This document shows, one piece after another, positions 6,214 to 13,654 of a stretch of 14,589 bases of DNA. The position numbers were made by a program, and so were the translations under genes. Positions within the stretch are counted from its first letter, which is position 1, and each line of letters opens with the position of its first letter. The notes under the pieces are model-generated. The model was not told where the DNA came from. It did no database searches and saw only the letters and a list, made by a program, of their open reading frames with translations. Source of the DNA: Bacteroidetes bacterium UBA7692 (lineage in GTDB: Bacteria; Bacteroidota; Bacteroidia; Chitinophagales; LD1); the NCBI GenBank assembly GCA_002482725.1, contig DLGO01000044.1, forward strand, positions 34,285 through 48,873. The letters are read 5' to 3'.

Positions 6214-6987
6214 ATGAAACCGTCTTTCTTGCTCTTGCTTATTGCCTTTCTGCTAGTTGTGCAATCCTGCAAGAAAGAAAAAACTGCCACAGGCAGTTGC
6301 AGGCAGGTAACAGATACCATCTACAACCCTGCGCACGACACATCGGTATATTTTAAGCGCACAGGCATCAAGGCTTACGATGATCAAGACAGGCTAACAT
6401 CCTATCGCCTGTTGGATAGCATAGCCTTTGCAGGCGACACTACTGCCGCCATCAACCGCTACGATATTACCTACTCCCGCAACAGTGTCACCATCACAGA
6501 TTCCCTCCACCCATCACCCGTGTTATCCATTCAGCTAAACGACTACAACCTGCCCGTAAGCAGTAGCAGCGGCTCCTTCACGCGCTGGTACCACTACAAC
6601 AGCATCAATGAGATTCAAACAGTTACAGATACCGCTGATGGCATCCCAAGCGGCTGGACGATTACCTATTTCAAGGGCGGTGTTACCGAAATGCACTATG
6701 CCTCGGCCGACAGCAGTGTACCTAAGCTCCATTATACTTTCACCTACTTCACAGGCATAGAGCGCCCCCACACCATCATCGGTGAAATACTCAGCGACCC
6801 GCGCGCCCTGGTAGACTTTTCCGCACCCGAAAAATGCGCCGAGCTATTCTCCCGCTACCTCCTCCAATCCTGGAGCGACGGCATCAGGCAGGTAGTCTTC
6901 AACTACGAGTTCAACGCCAGCAAATTCCCCTCCAAAAGATATTCAAGCACCGGCGAGGTAATAAGCTATGGCTACCAATGTCCATAA
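6214..6987 (+). CDS. Predicted lipoprotein of unknown function
   Basis: This 257-residue protein has a clear lipoprotein signal: a hydrophobic run from 5 to 16 and a VQSC lipobox with the lipidated Cys at 19, followed by KKEK. The mature part is rich in beta-prone, Tyr- and Thr-containing segments such as GIKAYDDQDRLTSYRLLD (51-68), NRYDITYSRNSVTIT (81-95) and FNYEFNASKFPSKRY (229-243). This pattern recalls the YD-type repeats of many Bacteroidota DUF4595-like lipoproteins, but I cannot assign the family with certainty. The ATG at 6214 is chosen because the signal peptide begins exactly there; an in-frame TTG at 6193 adds seven residues that break the signal. It is expected to be attached to the outer or inner membrane. 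A GxxExxY gene follows after 35 bases, but a functional link is not implied. Confidence 0.85.
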   Translation: MKPSFLLLLIAFLLVVQSCKKEKTATGSCRQVTDTIYNPAHDTSVYFKRTGIKAYDDQDRLTSYRLLDSIAFAGDTTAAINRYDITYSRNSVTITDSLHPSPVLSIQLNDYNLPVSSSSGSFTRWYHYNSINEIQTVTDTADGIPSGWTITYFKGGVTEMHYASADSSVPKLHYTFTYFTGIERPHTIIGEILSDPRALVDFSAPEKCAELFSRYLLQSWSDGIRQVVFNYEFNASKFPSKRYSSTGEVISYGYQCP

Positions 6988-7022
6988 TATAGACTTACCA
7001 TAGAATCAATGCTTAACCACCC

Positions 7023-7403
7023 ATGAGTACCCAACTAAAGAACAAAGACATCACCGAAAAAATCATCGGAGCCTCTTTCGAAGTCCACAAGCACCTCGGC
7101 AACGGCTTTCAGGAAGTCATTTACCAACGCGCACTGGCTTTCGAAATGGCTAAGGCAGGGCTTACTTTTACACGTGAAGTGGAACAGCCCATTTATTACA
7201 AAGACCTTATTGAATCAATAGGAACAAGAAGGGCGGACTTTGTGGTAGAAGGAAAGGTATTAGTTGAATTGAAGGCCATTATTCTCTTGGAGGATGTTCA
7301 TTTGGCACAAGCGCTAAACTACCTAAAAGCGTACAGATTAGAAGTAGGTCTGCTGATAAATTTCGGTAGCAAAAGCCTTACTTTTAAGCGGGTGGTGTTG
7401 TAA
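7023..7403 (+). CDS. GxxExxY protein (PDDEXK_3 family)
   Basis: This 126-residue protein matches the small GxxExxY family. The name-giving motif is GFQEVIY (28-34), preceded by the typical IIGASFEVHKHLGNGF and followed by RALAFEMAKAGL. A PD-(D/E)XK-like core is visible as RRADFVVEGKVLVELKA, with Asp72, Glu82 and Lys84 in D-x9-E-x-K spacing. The C-terminal half has the family's QALNYLKAYRLEVGLLINFGS. The fold suggests nuclease ancestry, but the biological role is not established. Length is normal and the core residues look intact. The ATG at 7023 is the first in frame and gives the usual short N-terminus. These genes are common and scattered in Bacteroidota and cyanobacterial genomes, often near repeats, as here. 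Confidence 0.93.
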   Translation: MSTQLKNKDITEKIIGASFEVHKHLGNGFQEVIYQRALAFEMAKAGLTFTREVEQPIYYKDLIESIGTRRADFVVEGKVLVELKAIILLEDVHLAQALNYLKAYRLEVGLLINFGSKSLTFKRVVL

Positions 7404-7442
7404 GCAGGAAGGAAGATAATCCGGCTGTTTTTTTGTATTCCC

Positions 7443-7512
7443 ATCCGTGAAATCTTATAATCCGTTAATCCGTGATTCAGACAAAAAAATGGGTAATCTG
7501 AGTAATCCGTGA
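7443..7512. repeat. Short dispersed ATCCGTGA repeats
   Basis: ATCCGTGA occurs at 7443-7450, 7468-7475 and 7505-7512, with a variant ATCCGTTA at 7460-7467. They lie in the convergent gap between the GxxExxY gene and the TPR gene. No terminator is obvious on either strand. Confidence 0.55.
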
Positions 7513-7519
7513 TCTCGCT

Positions 7520-9328
7520 CTAGTTACTCTTGTCCCCCCTCAGCACCCTAAACCGCTTCCGCGCCTCCAATACCAGCAACGAGCTATTATAATCCGTAAT
7601 GATCCGCTGATACAACTCCTTTGCTTTCTCTTTGTTACCCAGTTGCTGCTCATTTATCTCTGCCAGCAGAAAGGTAGCATCGTCACCCTTCAGGTCACTC
7701 TTAAAATTCAGCAGTATATCTTCTAACAAAGGCACTGCCTTGTCAAACTGTTTCTGCTTTACATACAGCCTTGCTTCGGTGTATTCTATATCATCAAACA
7801 GCGCATGGCCGGGATACAATCTCTTAATGGAATCCAGCGCCTTAAAAGCATCTGCATCCTTGTTCTGGAACATAAACAGCTCTGCCCGCGCATACATCTC
7901 TACCGGCACCAGAAAGGTATCCATACCCGTATTGTCTATGATAAACACAGCCAGGTTTATCGCATCATTGGCTATCAGCTCTGTGGTGCTGGCCTTCAAT
8001 ACCTCCAGCTGCGTGGCCGCCCATTCAAAGTCGCCCTTGTAGTAGCTCAGCTTCGCATTGCGGTAGCGCGCCTCTTCGCCCAGCGGCGAATCCTTTTCCT
8101 CCTTATCCACCTGCGAATACATCAGGTTGCTCTCCCACACATCACCATCTATCAGGTAAAAATCCCCCAACGATAATTTTGTCTGGTTCTTTACCTGTTG
8201 TGGCACACCATTCATTTTCAGTACCTCTTCGCATAGTGCTATGGCAGCATCTATGTTGAGCAGGTAAAAACCCTCAAGGTCGGCCAGCTCCTTCATGCTA
8301 TTGGCAGCCTGTGGCCCACGCCCGCTCTCGTTTATAAACGACAGGTAATCCGCCTTCAACCCTTCCAGGTCGGCTATGGAATAGTTCAATGACTTGGCAA
8401 TCTTCTGCTTCCGGCAGTTCAGCAATTCCGTTCTTGCCAGAATATACAGCGGACTGTTTTTGCCCTTGGCAATAATATACTCATACCCGCCAATCGCCTC
8501 AGTATAAAACTCCTCTGTAGCCGCCATACGCGCTATGGTCAGCACACGGAAACCGTTCTCCTGCTTGCGCTTGTCTATGGCTTTCGACTGTATCATCGCC
8601 CCTTCAAAGTCCTTGTTCTGTATGTATATCCATATCAGGAAATCATTCAGCGACTCATTGTCCTCGCCACGCTGCGCCTTGGTATATAGCTGCGTTTCTA
8701 TCTCTGCCATCAGCTTGCCGCCATCGCGGGCATTCTGCACATAGTTCTTTATCTGCTGTGCCTCTTCTGGGCGGTACTCCAGCCTTTGCAGCAATAGCTT
8801 CGATGCGTTCCCCATATCGCCCTTCAGCGTATAGGCATTCGCCAGGTCAAATCCCAGCAACTGCTCATTTTTCATCAGCTTGCCGCCTTTTATCAGCGTA
8901 GCTATGGCATAGTCGTGCTCGCCATAAGCCTGAAATGCAGTGGCTATCGTCCTTATCCTCGGCTCGTTGGGTGTCAGCGCTTTCAGCACCTTTTCATATT
9001 GCTCCTTGGCCTTGGCCGCATCTTTCATGTTGGTGTACACGTAGCCCAGGTCTATTTGGTACACAGGGTTGTCCTCGTATTTCTTTATCTGCTTTTTTAC
9101 CACCTTTTCCAGCGGTTCAAATTGCTTCAGGTTCTCATAGCTTTTAAATAGCTGCGTGTAGTACACTGGGCTGTTGTTGCTCTTTTCCCACAGGCCCATG
9201 TACAGCTCCACCGCCTTTTCAAATTCGCCGTTCTGGTAGTAGCTGTTGGCCAATGCCTCATCGCGGCCGGGTTGCGCCACAGCTATGGTAAACGATAGTA
9301 TAAACAATAATAGAATACGAAACTTCAT
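7520..9328 (-). CDS. Secreted tetratricopeptide-repeat protein
   Basis: This 602-residue protein has an N-terminal signal peptide (1-18, MKFRILLLFILSFTIAVA, then Gln) and is otherwise made of helical pairs typical of TPR proteins. Examples are EALANSYYQNGEFEKAVELY near the N-terminus, VYQIDLGYVYTNMKDAAKA, YRNAKLSYYKGDFEWAATQL, and C-terminal FLLAEINEQQLGNKEKAKEL. No catalytic domain, sorting tail or transmembrane segment after the signal is visible, so a periplasmic scaffold or assembly role is likely. The ATG at 9328 is chosen because the signal peptide starts there. The open frame runs 59 codons further upstream, but those would overlap the RNase P RNA gene. A -7-like TACATTTG (minus strand, 9341-9334) lies only 5 bases from this ATG, so the mRNA may have a very short leader. 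Specific function unknown. Confidence 0.9.
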   Translation of the reverse strand: MKFRILLLFILSFTIAVAQPGRDEALANSYYQNGEFEKAVELYMGLWEKSNNSPVYYTQLFKSYENLKQFEPLEKVVKKQIKKYEDNPVYQIDLGYVYTNMKDAAKAKEQYEKVLKALTPNEPRIRTIATAFQAYGEHDYAIATLIKGGKLMKNEQLLGFDLANAYTLKGDMGNASKLLLQRLEYRPEEAQQIKNYVQNARDGGKLMAEIETQLYTKAQRGEDNESLNDFLIWIYIQNKDFEGAMIQSKAIDKRKQENGFRVLTIARMAATEEFYTEAIGGYEYIIAKGKNSPLYILARTELLNCRKQKIAKSLNYSIADLEGLKADYLSFINESGRGPQAANSMKELADLEGFYLLNIDAAIALCEEVLKMNGVPQQVKNQTKLSLGDFYLIDGDVWESNLMYSQVDKEEKDSPLGEEARYRNAKLSYYKGDFEWAATQLEVLKASTTELIANDAINLAVFIIDNTGMDTFLVPVEMYARAELFMFQNKDADAFKALDSIKRLYPGHALFDDIEYTEARLYVKQKQFDKAVPLLEDILLNFKSDLKGDDATFLLAEINEQQLGNKEKAKELYQRIITDYNSSLLVLEARKRFRVLRGDKSN

Positions 9329-9333
9329 TACTC

Positions 9334-9341
9334 CAAATGTA
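9334..9341 (-). promoter_or_regulatory. Possible -7 box for the TPR gene
   Basis: TACATTTG on the minus strand matches TAnnTTTG. No TTTG lies at the expected -33 distance, and transcription would begin almost at the ATG, so support is partial. Confidence 0.35.
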
Positions 9342-9432
9342 CAAATGAGTACGTCATTTAACTGATAAAAATACTTATAGAGGTATTTTACGTAAAAACG
9401 CCCTGAGGGGTTATGTTTCAGAAGAGAAAAAA

Positions 9433-9821
9433 GTACTGCATGTCTGTAAGCCGGATTCTGTAATTCTGCTTGCGCAAAACCCCTATCATTTATCTGAGGT
9501 GGCAATCACTCGCCCCCTTTAGCACCCAACCCCCTTGCGTATTTCCCCGAAAGGAAAAATCAGGCGAGCCGCCTTCATCCGCAAGTATACATGGGCTTTC
9601 AACCCGTAAGGTTTACCCGGCTGCCATATTGCTACGGCAACCCGTGCGCTCTTACCACACGTTTTCACCTTTTCCGCCTTTTGCAAGGCGGTAGTTATTC
9701 TCTGCGGCACTAATCTGTTGCTTTATTGCTAAAACACCCACCCGTTAGGTGGTACGGTACTCTGTGTTGTCCGGACTTTCCTCTCCCCGTCTTGCGGGCA
9801 GCGATAAGGCAACATGCAGTG
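9433..9821 (-). ncRNA. rnpB: RNase P RNA, bacterial class A
   Basis: This is the catalytic RNA that cleaves 5' leaders from precursor tRNA. Read on the minus strand, the universal 5' motif GAGGAAAGTCCGGAC lies at 9783-9769, a GGTAAGAGCGCAC-like segment is in the middle, and the 3' ACAGAATCCGGCTTACAGAC motif is at 9461-9442. The ends are set by the P1 helix: ACTGCATG (minus, 9820-9813) pairs perfectly with CATGCAGT (minus, 9442-9435). A run of six U residues follows the 3' end (9432-9427). A TATATTTG -7 box (9832-9825) places the start close to 9820. The length of about 390 nt is normal. The gene lies between the divergent methyltransferase and the co-directional TPR gene. The exact ends are good to a few bases. 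Confidence 0.95.
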
Positions 9822-9824
9822 CTG

Positions 9825-9832
9825 CAAATATA
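9825..9832 (-). promoter_or_regulatory. -7 promoter box of rnpB
   Basis: TATATTTG on the minus strand fits TAnnTTTG and sits 4-5 bases before the 5' base of the P1 helix, exactly where a start site is needed. The -33 element is not clear. Confidence 0.55.
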
Positions 9833-9885
9833 TGGCTTGTTTGCTCAACTTTACGTTTCGGATATTTCTATGTAGGTTGCGATGT

Positions 9886-10524
9886 ATGAAAACGCGCTGG
9901 CTTATAGCACAATGGTTCGAGCGGTGGTGGTGGAAAAGGTACACTGCGCATAAAGACAAGGGGGCTTACCTCATCTGGAAAAAGCAGTACTGGCGCAATC
10001 TTTTCGATAGCATTGGTTTTCATTTTCCTGTTTCGGCTACCGTGCTGGATGCAGGCTGCGGACCGGCCGGCACCTTCATCATATTGCCCACGCAGCAGGT
10101 TACGGCCATCGATCCCTTGCTCGACTATTACCGCAGTAGCATCACCGTTTTCCATGAAGCCGACTACCCCAATGTAACATTTGTTAATGTAGCAATCGAA
10201 AACTACCATCCAATCGTCAGGTATGATGTAGTTTGCTGCATGAATGCCATCAACCACGTAAGCAGTTTGCAGCAGGCTATGCAAAAGCTCTCTGATTGTG
10301 TGGCGCCGGGTGGTACTTTACTTTTGTCGGTAGATGCGCACAACTTTTCGGGCCTCAAGTGGTTGTTCCGGGCAATTCCCGGCGATATACTCCATCCGCA
10401 TCAGTTGGACAAGGCAGATTACCTGAAGCTGGTAACAGACCACGGCCTGCAGGTGCAGCAATGTGTGAGGGTGCATAGGGAACTTATTTTTTCTTATTGG
10501 TTAATAGTGGCAAAAAAGGGATAG
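9886..10524 (+). CDS. Class I SAM-dependent methyltransferase
   Basis: This 212-residue protein has the Rossmann-type methyltransferase signatures. Motif I is VLDAGCGPAG (53-62), the acidic residue after strand 2 is Asp76 in TAIDP, motif II is the VVCCMNAINHV segment (115-125), and motif III is APGGTLLLSVD (140-150). The short N-terminal part is unusually Trp-rich (WFERWWWKRY, 10-19). The substrate cannot be inferred; the layout resembles the broad Methyltransf_11/25 group that acts on small molecules or lipids. The ATG at 9886 is chosen because upstream in-frame starts (9814 onward) would begin inside rnpB and add a Cys-rich segment with no family match. The next gene starts 6 bases after its stop, so the two are probably co-transcribed. 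Confidence 0.9.
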   Translation: MKTRWLIAQWFERWWWKRYTAHKDKGAYLIWKKQYWRNLFDSIGFHFPVSATVLDAGCGPAGTFIILPTQQVTAIDPLLDYYRSSITVFHEADYPNVTFVNVAIENYHPIVRYDVVCCMNAINHVSSLQQAMQKLSDCVAPGGTLLLSVDAHNFSGLKWLFRAIPGDILHPHQLDKADYLKLVTDHGLQVQQCVRVHRELIFSYWLIVAKKG

Positions 10525-10530
10525 CATACA

Positions 10531-11118
10531 ATGGATGGATTTATAAAAGATGCAATGCTGCGGGCAAAGAAGCTTGCCGCCAGCAAAGCAAAATGGACTT
10601 TGAGGGATCTGGACTCGCTGCCATCTGAGCTACAGTACGAGATACTGGACTCGGGCCTCTACTTCGCCCCGGAACCCGACCCTATCGACCAAAAAGTCTC
10701 AGGTAATGTGCTGGCCTTATTGTCCGAGTATATCAACCGCAATGGCCTTGGCGTGGTCTTCGACTCTTCTACCTATTTGGTATTGGACAACAAAGACGTG
10801 GTAAAGCCCGATGCGGTATTCTTTGCTGCCGATACGCCCATGCGCTTCCACAACAAGAGCGCCTATGGTATCCCCGATATCATCATCGAATGCATACCTG
10901 AGGGCTACGGCAATTTTCATCGATATACCAAAAAGGACGTGTACGAGGCCGCCAAGGTGAAGGAGTTTTGGCTCATTGACCTGGCCACCGAAACAATTTT
11001 GGTTAAAACCCTCGAGCGATTCGGCTATGTGGATTATTCCTCATGCGACAGGCAGGGCGTGGCAAAATCAGCACTTTTGCCTTCATTCAGCCTCATCGGC
11101 CTGCAGGTTTTCCGCTAG
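10531..11118 (+). CDS. Uma2 family (DUF820) PD-(D/E)XK protein
   Basis: This 195-residue protein follows the Uma2 plan: LQYEILDSGLYFAPEP (34-49) corresponds to the family's YELIDGELY start, VVKPDAVFF (90-98) carries Asp94, PDIIIE (115-120) carries Glu120, a TKKDVYE stretch (133-139) supplies the Lys, and EFWLIDLATETILV (145-158) matches the family's YWLVD block. These residues would form a restriction-endonuclease-like core, but no activity has been firmly tied to most Uma2 proteins. It departs from consensus after Glu120: CIPEGYGNFHRY replaces the usual LSPST-rich loop, and Lys-rich helices precede the domain. It starts 6 bases behind the methyltransferase, so it is probably in the same transcript. 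Uma2 genes are typically multi-copy and scattered; a link to the methyltransferase as a modification pair is not supported. Confidence 0.87.
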   Translation: MDGFIKDAMLRAKKLAASKAKWTLRDLDSLPSELQYEILDSGLYFAPEPDPIDQKVSGNVLALLSEYINRNGLGVVFDSSTYLVLDNKDVVKPDAVFFAADTPMRFHNKSAYGIPDIIIECIPEGYGNFHRYTKKDVYEAAKVKEFWLIDLATETILVKTLERFGYVDYSSCDRQGVAKSALLPSFSLIGLQVFR

Positions 11119-11268
11119 GGTAGGGGCCGGTTCAAAATATATTTCGTGCATAGCCGTCAATAAAACAACGCAATAACGGCACAATGGGCAAAAAGTGGTT
11201 TATATCTTAACCGAAACAAAACATAATCTTTTTTATCCTTGTAACAGTAAAATTAAAAAATACAAAAG

Positions 11269-11985
11269 ATGAATAGTAAAGAAGCTAAAGAATTTACCAA
11301 TTATGCGGTAAAGCATCACGGGTTCAACTCTATGCACTTAGATAAATATATGAGCCATATTAGTGGTGTTGCCAATGTTACACCTATTACTAATCTAACT
11401 CCGAATATTATCGAAGAGCGTCGTATGAACGCATCGGTTATCGACGTGTTCTCACGTTTGATGATGGACAGGATTATATTTTTGGGTACAGGTGTAGACG
11501 ACTACGTTGCCAGCATCATTCAGGCGCAGTTGTTGTTCCTGGAGAGCACCGACTCCCGCAGCGATGTGCAGATATACATCAACTCTCCGGGTGGTGAGGT
11601 GTACAGCGGCCTTGGTATCTACGATACTATGGAGTATGTAAACATGGATGTAGCTACTATATGTACAGGTATGGCGGCTTCTATGGCGGCTGTTATCCTT
11701 TGCGCAGGTAAGGCAGGCAAGCGTACAGCGCTTCCGCATTCACGCGTTATGATTCACCAGCCATTGGGCGGTATCCAGGGCAAGGCAAGCGATATACAAA
11801 TATCACTGAACGAAATTCGCAAGATAAAAGACGAATTGTACGCTATCATCAGCAACCACAGCGGCCAGCCGTTGGAGAAAGTACAGCGCGACAGCGACCG
11901 CGACTACTGGATGCGCGCTGTTGAAGCCAAAGAATACGGTATGATAGACGACGTATTGCTACGCAACAATCGCAAAGCTGACTAA
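11269..11985 (+). CDS. clpP: ATP-dependent Clp protease proteolytic subunit
   Basis: ClpP forms the barrel-shaped serine protease that degrades substrates fed by ClpX or ClpA-type ATPases in the cytoplasm. The 238-residue protein has an intact triad: Ser138 in GMAASMAAV, His163 in RVMIHQP and Asp212 in RDSDRDYWM. The spacings of 25 and 49 residues equal those of Escherichia coli ClpP (Ser97, His122, Asp171). The NSPGGEVYSG oxyanion loop (105-114) and ALPHSRVMIHQPLGG are also present. About 45 residues precede the conserved IIEERRMNASVIDVFSRLMMDRII part, a longer N-terminus than in E. coli, possibly a propeptide. The ATG at 11269 follows an A-rich leader typical of the phylum. No tig or clpX lies next to it: a Uma2 gene is upstream and a terminator follows. 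Confidence 0.96.
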   Translation: MNSKEAKEFTNYAVKHHGFNSMHLDKYMSHISGVANVTPITNLTPNIIEERRMNASVIDVFSRLMMDRIIFLGTGVDDYVASIIQAQLLFLESTDSRSDVQIYINSPGGEVYSGLGIYDTMEYVNMDVATICTGMAASMAAVILCAGKAGKRTALPHSRVMIHQPLGGIQGKASDIQISLNEIRKIKDELYAIISNHSGQPLEKVQRDSDRDYWMRAVEAKEYGMIDDVLLRNNRKAD

Positions 11986-12009
11986 TCAGCCTTAAGCAGA
12001 TTGTACAAA

Positions 12010-12047
12010 CAGAGAAGGCGCTTCAATTGAAGCGCCTTCTCTGTTTT
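12010..12047. terminator. Perfect palindromic terminator between clpP and def
   Basis: Arms CAGAGAAGGCGCTTCAA (12010-12026) and TTGAAGCGCCTTCTCTG (12027-12043) are exact reverse complements. The stem is followed by TTTT on the plus strand and by TTTG on the minus strand. It sits between two convergent genes, so it probably stops both transcripts. The plus-strand U-tract is short. Confidence 0.88.
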
Positions 12048-12069
12048 ATGCCAACTGCCGGGGCAGGTC

Positions 12070-12633
12070 TTATTTAGGAAATTTCATCTTATAGCTCACA
12101 TCCACTTTGCCTTTCGAAATATTCTCCAGCTTGCCCTTCAACAGGCTGCGTTTAAGCGGCTTCAGGTAGTCTATGAATAGTTTCCCTTCTATGTGGTCGT
12201 ATTCGTGCTGTATCACGCGCGCAGTTAGTCCCTCAAAGGTGGTTTCTTTCTGTTTGAAATCACGGTCCAGGTACTGTACTACTATCTTAGGTTTCCTGTT
12301 TACATCCTCGCGCACGCTTGGTATGCTCAGGCAGCCCTCTTCGTATGCCCACTCCCTGCCGCTTTCGTCCAATACCTGAGCATTGATGAATACTTCGCGT
12401 ATGCCTTCTGCGTTTGGTGTATCGTCATCGTCATCGGTCATGCGCTCGCTGTCCACTACAAACAAGCGTATCGCTTTGCCTATCTGTGGTGCCGCAAGGC
12501 CCACACCACGGGCTTTCTCCATGGTATCAAACATGTCATCTATCAGCTTTTGCAGGTTCGGGTATTCCTTCGTTATCGGTTCGCACTTTTTCCTTAGTAC
12601 AGCGTCGCCATAAGCCACAATTGGTAGTATCAT
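12070..12633 (-). CDS. def: Peptide deformylase
   Basis: Removes the formyl group from the N-terminal formyl-methionine of new proteins. All three motifs of the metalloenzyme are present in this 187-residue protein: GVGLAAPQIG (43-52), EGCLSIP with the metal ligand Cys101 (99-105), and QHEYDH with His143, Glu144 and His147 (142-147). An acidic insert (MTDDDDDTPNAEG, 65-77) lies between motifs 1 and 2. The C-terminus is basic and ends KMKFPK. It is the last gene of a minus-strand group, 38 bases behind ruvX, and is followed by the bidirectional terminator. The fmt gene, a frequent partner elsewhere, is not beside it. Confidence 0.97.
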   Translation of the reverse strand: MILPIVAYGDAVLRKKCEPITKEYPNLQKLIDDMFDTMEKARGVGLAAPQIGKAIRLFVVDSERMTDDDDDTPNAEGIREVFINAQVLDESGREWAYEEGCLSIPSVREDVNRKPKIVVQYLDRDFKQKETTFEGLTARVIQHEYDHIEGKLFIDYLKPLKRSLLKGKLENISKGKVDVSYKMKFPK

Positions 12634-12671
12634 TCTATATATTTTATCCTTTGCTCAATTTTCTGTTTACT

Positions 12672-13106
12672 CTAAATTCTGCCTATCAGGCCATTGTCCC
12701 TCATTTCCAAAAAGGACTGCAAAATAATAGTTGCGCTTATTTTGTCAATGTTTCCTTTCTTTTCGCGCTCTTTTTTTGTCTTTCCGCTCTCCGATATTAC
12801 TCTGGATGCCATGCGCGAAGTAAACCGCTCATCTACCGTAGTTACACGTTTTTCTGGATATTGGTTCCTTAGCAGGCCTATAAATCCTTCCACTTTTGCC
12901 ACCAGGTCATTTTGCTTATGCCCGAAGTTGTACGGCATACCTACTACAAACTCTACCACATCCTCCTTTGCCACATATTGCTTTACAAAAGCGGCAATCG
13001 CTTTGGTTTCTATGGTGTCTACACTGCTCGCTATTATCTGCAGCGGGTCTGTCACCGCTACGCCCACGCGCTTCATTCCGTAATCAAATGCCAGTATTCT
13101 TGCCAT
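12672..13106 (-). CDS. ruvX: YqgF/RuvX family putative Holliday junction resolvase
   Basis: This 144-residue protein has the RNase H-like YqgF fold. The acidic residues are in place: Asp8 in ILAFDYGMKRVGVAV, Glu93 in TVDERFTS and Asp121 in NIDKISATIILQSFLE. VVGMPYNFGHKQN (54-66) matches the family VVGLP block. Members have been linked to Holliday junction resolution and to 16S rRNA maturation; which applies here is not visible. The start overlaps the stop of the DUF1573 gene by one base (TAATG at 13108-13104), which points to translational coupling within the operon. The length is usual for the family, with IDKISA in place of the more common DKxAA. Confidence 0.95.
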   Translation of the reverse strand: MARILAFDYGMKRVGVAVTDPLQIIASSVDTIETKAIAAFVKQYVAKEDVVEFVVGMPYNFGHKQNDLVAKVEGFIGLLRNQYPEKRVTTVDERFTSRMASRVISESGKTKKEREKKGNIDKISATIILQSFLEMRDNGLIGRI

Positions 13107-13633
13107 TATGGTTTTGGTAGTACCAAAGATTTAATGGTAAGTATCGTCTGCGATGGCTGGCTGTTGGTGAAAACAGTTACCGTTTTCTTTTGCTCGCCTT
13201 GTTTGCCGTGGCTGTCAAACTGCACATCTATCACGCCCGTTTTACCCGGTGCTATAGGGTCTTTCGGCCATTCAGGCACAGTGCATCCGCACGAGCCCTT
13301 ACATTCAGATATAACCAGGTTTTGCTTTCCTGTATTGGTTATCTTAAATTTTGTCCTTACAGACTCACCCGCTGTCAGCTTGCCGAAATCATGCTCCACC
13401 TTATCAAAGCTTATGGACGTAAGCGATTCCTGCGATATAGCATCTGCTGGTGCTTCCGCGTTTGCTGCGGTGGCAAATGGCTTAGCCTCCAATTGCAATT
13501 TTACATCTGCAAGTTCTTTTTCCAGCGCGGCTATCCTTAGCTGGCTATCTGCCTTTTCTTTTCCTGTTACATACCACAGTATGCCTAGTGCCAGTATGGC
13601 TGCGGCACCTATGGCCAACGAAATTTTATTCAT
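13106..13633 (-). CDS. Membrane-anchored DUF1573 domain protein
   Basis: This 175-residue protein has an N-terminal hydrophobic anchor (4-22), a short coiled-coil-like stretch (25-50, IAALEKELADVKLQLEA), an Ala-rich linker (54-67) and a DUF1573 domain (about 74-172). The domain carries the family pattern HDFGKLTAGESV, ITNTGKQNLVIS, then SCGCTVPEWPKDPIAPGKTG (114-133) and KKTVTVFTN. Cys111, Cys115 and Cys117 cluster in CKGSCGC. DUF1573 is an immunoglobulin-like (ASH-type) fold common in Bacteroidota; its role is not known. The anchor suggests the domain faces the periplasm. The gene lies 21 bases after the AIM24-like gene and overlaps ruvX by one base, so it is mid-operon. The coiled coil between anchor and domain is less usual than a plain signal peptide. 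Confidence 0.93.
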   Translation of the reverse strand: MNKISLAIGAAAILALGILWYVTGKEKADSQLRIAALEKELADVKLQLEAKPFATAANAEAPADAISQESLTSISFDKVEHDFGKLTAGESVRTKFKITNTGKQNLVISECKGSCGCTVPEWPKDPIAPGKTGVIDVQFDSHGKQGEQKKTVTVFTNSQPSQTILTIKSLVLPKP

Positions 13634-13654
13634 CTCTGTATCTTGTTTTTTTTA

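Noticed and set aside
9470..9710. Open frames on both strands within 9470-9710
   Set aside because: They lie wholly inside or across the RNase P RNA gene and have no family features.
9886..11118. Methyltransferase plus Uma2 pair as a restriction-modification system
   Set aside because: The methyltransferase lacks a DNA-methylase (D/N/S)PP(Y/F) motif and a target-recognition region, and Uma2 proteins are not established restriction enzymes.
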